From positions 1 to 64,000 of the forward strand of contig JANXVG010000017.1 of the NCBI GenBank assembly GCA_025351795.1: DNA of 64,000 nucleotides, read 5' to 3'. The stretch is from Salinibacterium sp. (GTDB taxonomy: Bacteria; Actinomycetota; Actinomycetes; Actinomycetales; Microbacteriaceae). Positions 60,332 to 64,000 of this stretch are shown here, one piece after another (positions within the stretch are counted from its first letter, which is position 1; every line of letters starts with the position of its first letter). Below the pieces are notes generated by a model that saw only the letters and a program-made list of their open reading frames with translations, was not told the origin of the DNA and ran no database searches. Made by a program: the position numbers and the translations under genes.

Positions 60332-61305
60332 GCGTCACCACTGGCAGGAGCTTCTACCGTCACCGTGAAGTCGCCCAGTTCGATCGCGTATCCGACGGGC
60401 AATCGAGTTGGAGTGTTTGGTAGGCAGTGGATGAGCTCATCATCCGGGCTTACCAGAATGGTCCCGTTGATTGATGCGAGATCGGTCACATACACGACGC
60501 CGTCAACGAGCTCGAACTTGGCATGCATTTTTGAGACGGTATCTTCGGTTCTCGGAACGGTAACGATCGCACCGCCGCTTGAGCCCGCAGACGGCTGGCG
60601 GCCTATCACTAGGCCTGAGACCAGAGGCACTGACGCGAGACCTTGAGGTGTGATCATCCAATGGTTGGATCGAGTATTTCGTGACACCTTGTGAGTGCGA
60701 TCGTCAACATCGTGGCCGTCCGGTGATTGAGTGATCAGGCTCGTTACGAGAGTGGCCGGAGTGACTGTCGAATTTTGAGCAACGAGAGGCAATGCGGGGG
60801 CAAGCGGCGGTAACCGTGGAGCTGTGGCAGTCGTTGTCGGAGGAGGGCCGGCACTCGACACGGTGGCTGTCGGCATCCCCTCGCCTTCGTTGATCGCAAT
60901 TCGGGCCGAAGGGTCGGCCTGGCGCACGGTATTGGCGACCTTGTTGATGAACTGTAGGTAGGTGTGGCGGGCACGCATCATCTTGGGGCTGACCGGTATG
61001 AAGTACATGAGGGTCGTCTGCGTGGTCGAGTAGGTGATGATCTCTGTCTGCAGCGTCGATCGAGCGTTCTCACTGCCGAAGGTCACCATGAAGGTCATGA
61101 ATTTGTTCCAGCCGGTAACCGAGCCCTTCACCAAATACAGAATCCACGAGTCGCCCGAATCGCTCTCGACGATGTTGTGGGTGCCGTTCCAGAGGTCTCC
61201 CGTGCTCTCTAATGCGGCCCGTGCGGAGATCGAACGTAGATCTGCGATTGACAGGGCCGTGTCGAGAACGACGCCGTTGTTGGAGTGCTTGTGCTTCTTC
61301 GCCAT
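60328..61305 (-). CDS. FHA-domain protein with unrecognised N-terminal domain
   Basis: The 325-aa product starts with a basic tract (MAKKHKHSNNG), then a folded domain of about 130 residues (SIADLRSISARAALES...GDSWILYLVKGSVTGWNKFMTF...MYFIPVSPKMMRARHTYLQFI) that I cannot assign. A Pro/Thr/Ala linker and a C-terminal FHA domain follow (about 225-320, VSKMHAKFE and INGTILVSPD). It lies directly downstream of the WXG100-hydrolase fusion. The N-terminal domain could be a chaperone, scaffold or immunity function; this is speculation. Confidence 0.75.
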   Translation of the reverse strand: MAKKHKHSNNGVVLDTALSIADLRSISARAALESTGDLWNGTHNIVESDSGDSWILYLVKGSVTGWNKFMTFMVTFGSENARSTLQTEIITYSTTQTTLMYFIPVSPKMMRARHTYLQFINKVANTVRQADPSARIAINEGEGMPTATVSSAGPPPTTTATAPRLPPLAPALPLVAQNSTVTPATLVTSLITQSPDGHDVDDRTHKVSRNTRSNHWMITPQGLASVPLVSGLVIGRQPSAGSSGGAIVTVPRTEDTVSKMHAKFELVDGVVYVTDLASINGTILVSPDDELIHCLPNTPTRLPVGYAIELGDFTVTVEAPASGDA

Positions 61306-61400
61306 GGTCAGGTCAGCTCATCCGCGTCGCCGCTGTGGAGAATTTCCACGAACCCGAGCTTGATCGATAAAAATTGACACGAATCGCGCCGGACCTCCCG

Positions 61401-62552
61401 TTACGTAACACTGCGTGACTCTCCACGTTGCTCGCCGCTTTGATCCACATAGTCGTTGTTGAGCTGGACCCCAGCATCCGAGTCACTGACCACGTGGCCG
61501 GCGTAGCGAGACTGACTTTCGAGAACCATGCGCCCTTCGCGTGTCGTGTGCGCGCGATCCTCATATTCGTTACCACCGTGAATGTAGGTTTCCTGAATTG
61601 CATGAGTGCCGAGGTGCACTGGGCCCGCCCACTGATCCGCGGTGCCAGCGTGGGTGCTGTAGGTGAGGTCCTGCCCCATGTTAAGACGGCCAACCTCATG
61701 TTGAACCGCACCTGCGTCGTCGCCCAAGATGGAGCGCCACGCGGTGCCCACCTTGTCCGTGACATCCTGAATCGGATTGATCGCGTGACTAAGGATCTCA
61801 TTGACGGAACCGGTGCCTGGGATTTCGTCACCGTCATCGCGAATGCGAGCGACGTTATATCCGCGTACCGAGTCCCCATCGTCATAGTACGGCGATCCGA
61901 AGGTCATAACATCCGTAACGTTGAATATCTTTGATTCCGCAATGCTCTGCGCGTGAATCCCGCCCTGACTGTACCCCACGAGCATCACTTCGGCACCCGG
62001 CGGGATTTCTGCCGCCATTGCCGCAAGGATGTAGTCACGAGTCAGGGTTGGTCGACCAACCTCGCTTGCAATTGCGTCATAAGCGCTCCTGAGGGCGAAC
62101 GAGTCCGGAACCGTACCGTCGATGTATACGACGTACCGCACGACACCGTCGGCGCCACGAACGCCCTGAATACGAATTCCGTCGTCACCAGCGGATCGCG
62201 TCAACAGATAACGGTCCGCGGCAGACTGCACGGCAGTACCTCCGACCCCGCTCGGCCGCCCGCCTCTCGAAGCATCCGCACCGGCCTTGCTCACGTCACG
62301 CTGCTCCGCTGCGTTCTTCAGGACCGCCTCGCCGAGGCCTCGAACGCGAGCGACTGCGGCCACGAGAATGCCCCGCTGGTCGGGCCACCACTGGCCCACG
62401 AACCGCTCCGCCACAGGACCGACCCAGACCCCTGGAACAGATCGTACGATCGCATCGATCCGTTTCACCAACCCGTCGAGGTCGGATGCCCGCAACTGAA
62501 GATGATGCCCGACAGATTCGACTTGCTCGGCATCCATTCCCAGGTTCAACAT
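61401..62552 (-). CDS. WXG100-type N-terminus fused to alpha/beta-hydrolase domain
   Basis: Residues 1-90 form a WXG100 helical hairpin (W43-V-G45 at the turn, followed by FVGQWWPDQRG), aligned with the two neighbouring WXG proteins. Residues about 110-383 form a hydrolase domain with the nucleophile elbow G193-Y-S195-Q-G197 in VMLVGYSQGGIHAQSI, typical of lipases and esterases, and later HAINPIQDV and HEVGRLNMGQDL segments. This looks like a type VII secreted effector: the hairpin would direct secretion and the hydrolase act on lipid or ester bonds outside or in rivals. The substrate is unknown. Confidence 0.82.
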   Translation of the reverse strand: MLNLGMDAEQVESVGHHLQLRASDLDGLVKRIDAIVRSVPGVWVGPVAERFVGQWWPDQRGILVAAVARVRGLGEAVLKNAAEQRDVSKAGADASRGGRPSGVGGTAVQSAADRYLLTRSAGDDGIRIQGVRGADGVVRYVVYIDGTVPDSFALRSAYDAIASEVGRPTLTRDYILAAMAAEIPPGAEVMLVGYSQGGIHAQSIAESKIFNVTDVMTFGSPYYDDGDSVRGYNVARIRDDGDEIPGTGSVNEILSHAINPIQDVTDKVGTAWRSILGDDAGAVQHEVGRLNMGQDLTYSTHAGTADQWAGPVHLGTHAIQETYIHGGNEYEDRAHTTREGRMVLESQSRYAGHVVSDSDAGVQLNNDYVDQSGEQRGESRSVT

Positions 62553-62597
62553 CGGCTAGTGCCCCAACTCAACATCGAGCACCGGATGGATTGCATA

Positions 62598-63416
62598 TCA
62601 TTGGGCAAAAGTGACACTTTGGTGTGTTCCAGAGTGCGTACTTTTCCACACACCTGGACTGATCTCGGTATACGTATCTGTGCTCATCTTGTCCCAGCCC
62701 GTTGTCACAAAGGCTTCGCTCGTCATTTTCCCCACGTTCATTTCGCTGATGGTTATTTCTCTGGGGAAGTCCGGCTTCACAATTCCCTCAACGACGAAGG
62801 TGTGCCCATAAAAGGAGCCGACCGCGCCAATGCTGGGAGATGTCGACACGGCCAACGTTGGCGGACTGGTGTTGAACTCAGTAGTGGCATCGTTCCAGAG
62901 AGTCGGTGCAGGTAGTCCCAACTGTGCCCGTCGGAAGTGAACCCAAGACGTGCATTGACCGTTGGACCCTCCTCCTTGACCAAACAGCGGCACGTTTTCG
63001 TGGCGTGAGTCGTAGGTGCGCTGCAAGGGCGGCGGCTCCGCAGTCCCGACTCCGGTTGCATTGGGGCCTAGCAGAGCAAGAGCAGGGTTTTGAGGAGTGG
63101 GATCAGGAGCGTGGGGCAGAGTAGGCGTCGAGCCGCCGCCGCCGTCCTTCTCGCTCCCCTTCCGCTGTTCCTCGACGTTGTTGCGCATTGACTGGATGAG
63201 CCCGCGAATGTGCTGGAGAGCTGCGTTCAAACCCGAACGGTAGCCGGGCCATGCTTCGTTGACGAAGCGCGCCGCGTCCGGACCCTCCCACCGGGTCAAA
63301 GTGCTCGTGACGATTTTGTCGAGATTGCGTGTCAAAGTTTCGAGTTGTGTCGCCTGAGCGTTCAACGACTTGGCGGCCGACTCGACTTGGTCAACATCCA
63401 TGCCCATGCGTGCCAT
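62598..63416 (-). CDS. WXG100-type N-terminus fused to CHAP-like amidase domain
   Basis: Residues 1-90 form a WXG100 hairpin with W43-E-G45. A Gly/Pro linker leads to a C-terminal CHAP/NlpC-like domain with Cys155 in GQCTSWVHFRR and His205 in GHTFVVEGI, followed by ITISEMNVG, the Cys-His-polar order of CHAP peptidoglycan amidases. It is probably a secreted cell-wall hydrolase or toxin. A strong GGAAGGAGATACCC ribosome site precedes the ATG. The last part of the gene is AT-richer than its surroundings (92 of 180 bases G+C at 62641-62820). Confidence 0.84.
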   Translation of the reverse strand: MARMGMDVDQVESAAKSLNAQATQLETLTRNLDKIVTSTLTRWEGPDAARFVNEAWPGYRSGLNAALQHIRGLIQSMRNNVEEQRKGSEKDGGGGSTPTLPHAPDPTPQNPALALLGPNATGVGTAEPPPLQRTYDSRHENVPLFGQGGGSNGQCTSWVHFRRAQLGLPAPTLWNDATTEFNTSPPTLAVSTSPSIGAVGSFYGHTFVVEGIVKPDFPREITISEMNVGKMTSEAFVTTGWDKMSTDTYTEISPGVWKSTHSGTHQSVTFAQ

Positions 63417-63481
63417 GGGTATCTCCTTCCGGATCGGGAGTACGGGCCGCCGCGTGAGCTATCGCGACGGCCCGCTGCGTT

Positions 63482-63757
63482 TTAGTAGCGGCCGGAGACT
63501 CGACGCTGCTCGTCAGCGTTCGCCTTCGCGGCGTCAGCGAGCCCGATGATGTGACTGCTGGCGGCCTGTAGCGTCTTCTTGTGCTCTGGCCACCAGTCGT
63601 TCACGAACTGCTGCGCGTCCGGGCCGTCCCAGATTCCGGGCAAGCTCGAGACGATCGACTGAATCTTCGACACCAGTGCGTCAATGTTGTGGGCTTCGTT
63701 TCGAAGGTTCTTCGAAACCTGCATTACCTGATCGACGTCCATACCCAAGCGGGCCAT
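63482..63757 (-). CDS. WXG100 protein (ESAT-6-like)
   Basis: This 91-aa helical-hairpin protein has W43-D-G45 at the turn and a GIWDGPDAQQFVNDWWPEHKKTL segment nearly matched in both following fusions. WXG100 proteins are small substrates or co-substrates of type VII secretion, usually acting as dimers. A GAAGGAG site lies before the ATG. It is the first complete gene of the module, next to a gene tail at the right edge that may be the secretion ATPase. Confidence 0.93.
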   Translation of the reverse strand: MARLGMDVDQVMQVSKNLRNEAHNIDALVSKIQSIVSSLPGIWDGPDAQQFVNDWWPEHKKTLQAASSHIIGLADAAKANADEQRRVSGRY

Positions 63758-63881
63758 GACTCACTCCTTCAATTAGTTGATAGCTGCATTTTCTTGAGTT
63801 CGCCTCGGCGACTTACCAAGACGATACGGGTCGGAATCGCGCTGGGGAATGGGTACAAGTGCCCACCCGCTGGCGCTTCAT
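63758..63881. other. Short gap before the WXG100 gene
   Basis: No gene. It carries the GAAGGAG ribosome site and an AT-rich stretch (around 63770-63800) that may hold a promoter, without clear -35/-10 boxes. Confidence 0.4.
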
Positions 63882-64000
63882 CTAGCCACCCGCCTCATCT
63901 TCCACAAGGGCAACCTGTAGCTTGCGGGAACGTCCACCTCCCACCAAGAAGCCCCGGCCCGGGGGGTACGCGCCACGACGGAGCCTGCCGAAAGATGCAT
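63882..64000 (-). CDS. C-terminal tail of a gene entering from the right, possibly EccC-type ATPase
   Basis: On the minus strand the frame starting at base 63998 is open to a TAG at 63882-63884, giving 38 residues that include RRGAYPPGRGFLVGGG and RKLQVALVED. The PGRGxLxxGG...xxVQVAL pattern is how FtsK/SpoIIIE-like EccC domains often end. The other two frames are open nearly as long, so the frame choice rests on this resemblance and on the WXG100 gene next to it. Confidence 0.4.
   Translation of the reverse strand, partial: ASFGRLRRGAYPPGRGFLVGGGRSRKLQVALVEDEAGG

Overview
The window is a GC-rich, densely coded stretch of an actinobacterial chromosome. Features pointing to a Microbacteriaceae-like organism are the housekeeping order proS-nusA-ylxR-infB-rbfA together with dxr-rseP-ispG, a decayed mycothiol-dependent-isomerase-type gene, many GTG starts, and many leaderless promoters in which a TANNNT -10 box sits 6-7 nt before the start codon. 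This placement is inferred from gene content only. I see no rRNA, tRNA, CRISPR array, IS element or phage.

Region 1 (1-4.2 kb, minus strand) is a nucleoside/deoxyribose salvage operon: ribokinase, deoxyribose-phosphate aldolase, GntR regulator, nucleoside hydrolase and, cut by the left edge, an ECF-transporter S-component-like membrane protein. Region 2 (4.5-16.2 kb) mixes an SRPBCC protein, a ROK sugar kinase, an MFS exporter, a decayed isomerase-family gene, ribF, two small membrane proteins, truB, a TetR/DHA2-MFS pair, a ketopantoate-reductase-like gene, a kinase-like protein with a ruined P-loop, and mutY. Region 3 (15.7-28.3 kb, minus) is core: rbfA, infB, ylxR, nusA, proS, ispG, rseP, dxr, then an FKBP lipoprotein and an OsmC protein. 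A 535-bp gap between ispG and proS holds strong hairpins and possibly an ncRNA.

Region 4 (28.3-34.6 kb) and region 6 (52.1-57.8 kb) carry amine and amino-acid catabolism: GABA aminotransferase, asparaginase, another class III aminotransferase, a polyamine-type binding lipoprotein, alanine dehydrogenase, then an aminobutyraldehyde-type dehydrogenase, an Lrp regulator, a polyamine-type aminotransferase, a PuuB-like FAD oxidase and YceI. They imply putrescine/GABA use.

Region 5 (34.7-52.1 kb, minus) is a single long run of nine genes: FHA protein, PP2C phosphatase, membrane Ser/Thr kinase with an outside domain, a 1968-aa Ig/FN3 surface protein, MoxR ATPase, DUF58, a transglutaminase-fold protein lacking its catalytic Cys and His, a zinc-ribbon/FHA protein, and an FtsK/EccC-like ATPase. 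It resembles the kinase-FN3-AAA-DUF58-transglutaminase-phosphatase (PFNA) cluster known from Bifidobacterium, here joined to type VII-like ATPase and FHA components.

Region 7 (58-64 kb, minus) looks like a type VII secretion cargo module: a WXG100 protein, a WXG100-CHAP fusion, a WXG100-alpha/beta-hydrolase fusion, two FHA proteins and a zinc-ribbon membrane protein. A 38-codon tail at the right edge may be the end of the main EccC-type ATPase. Regions 5 and 7 share FHA and zinc-ribbon domains and a type VII theme. My leading hypothesis for the window's novel system is that they form one phospho-regulated secretion and cell-surface apparatus.
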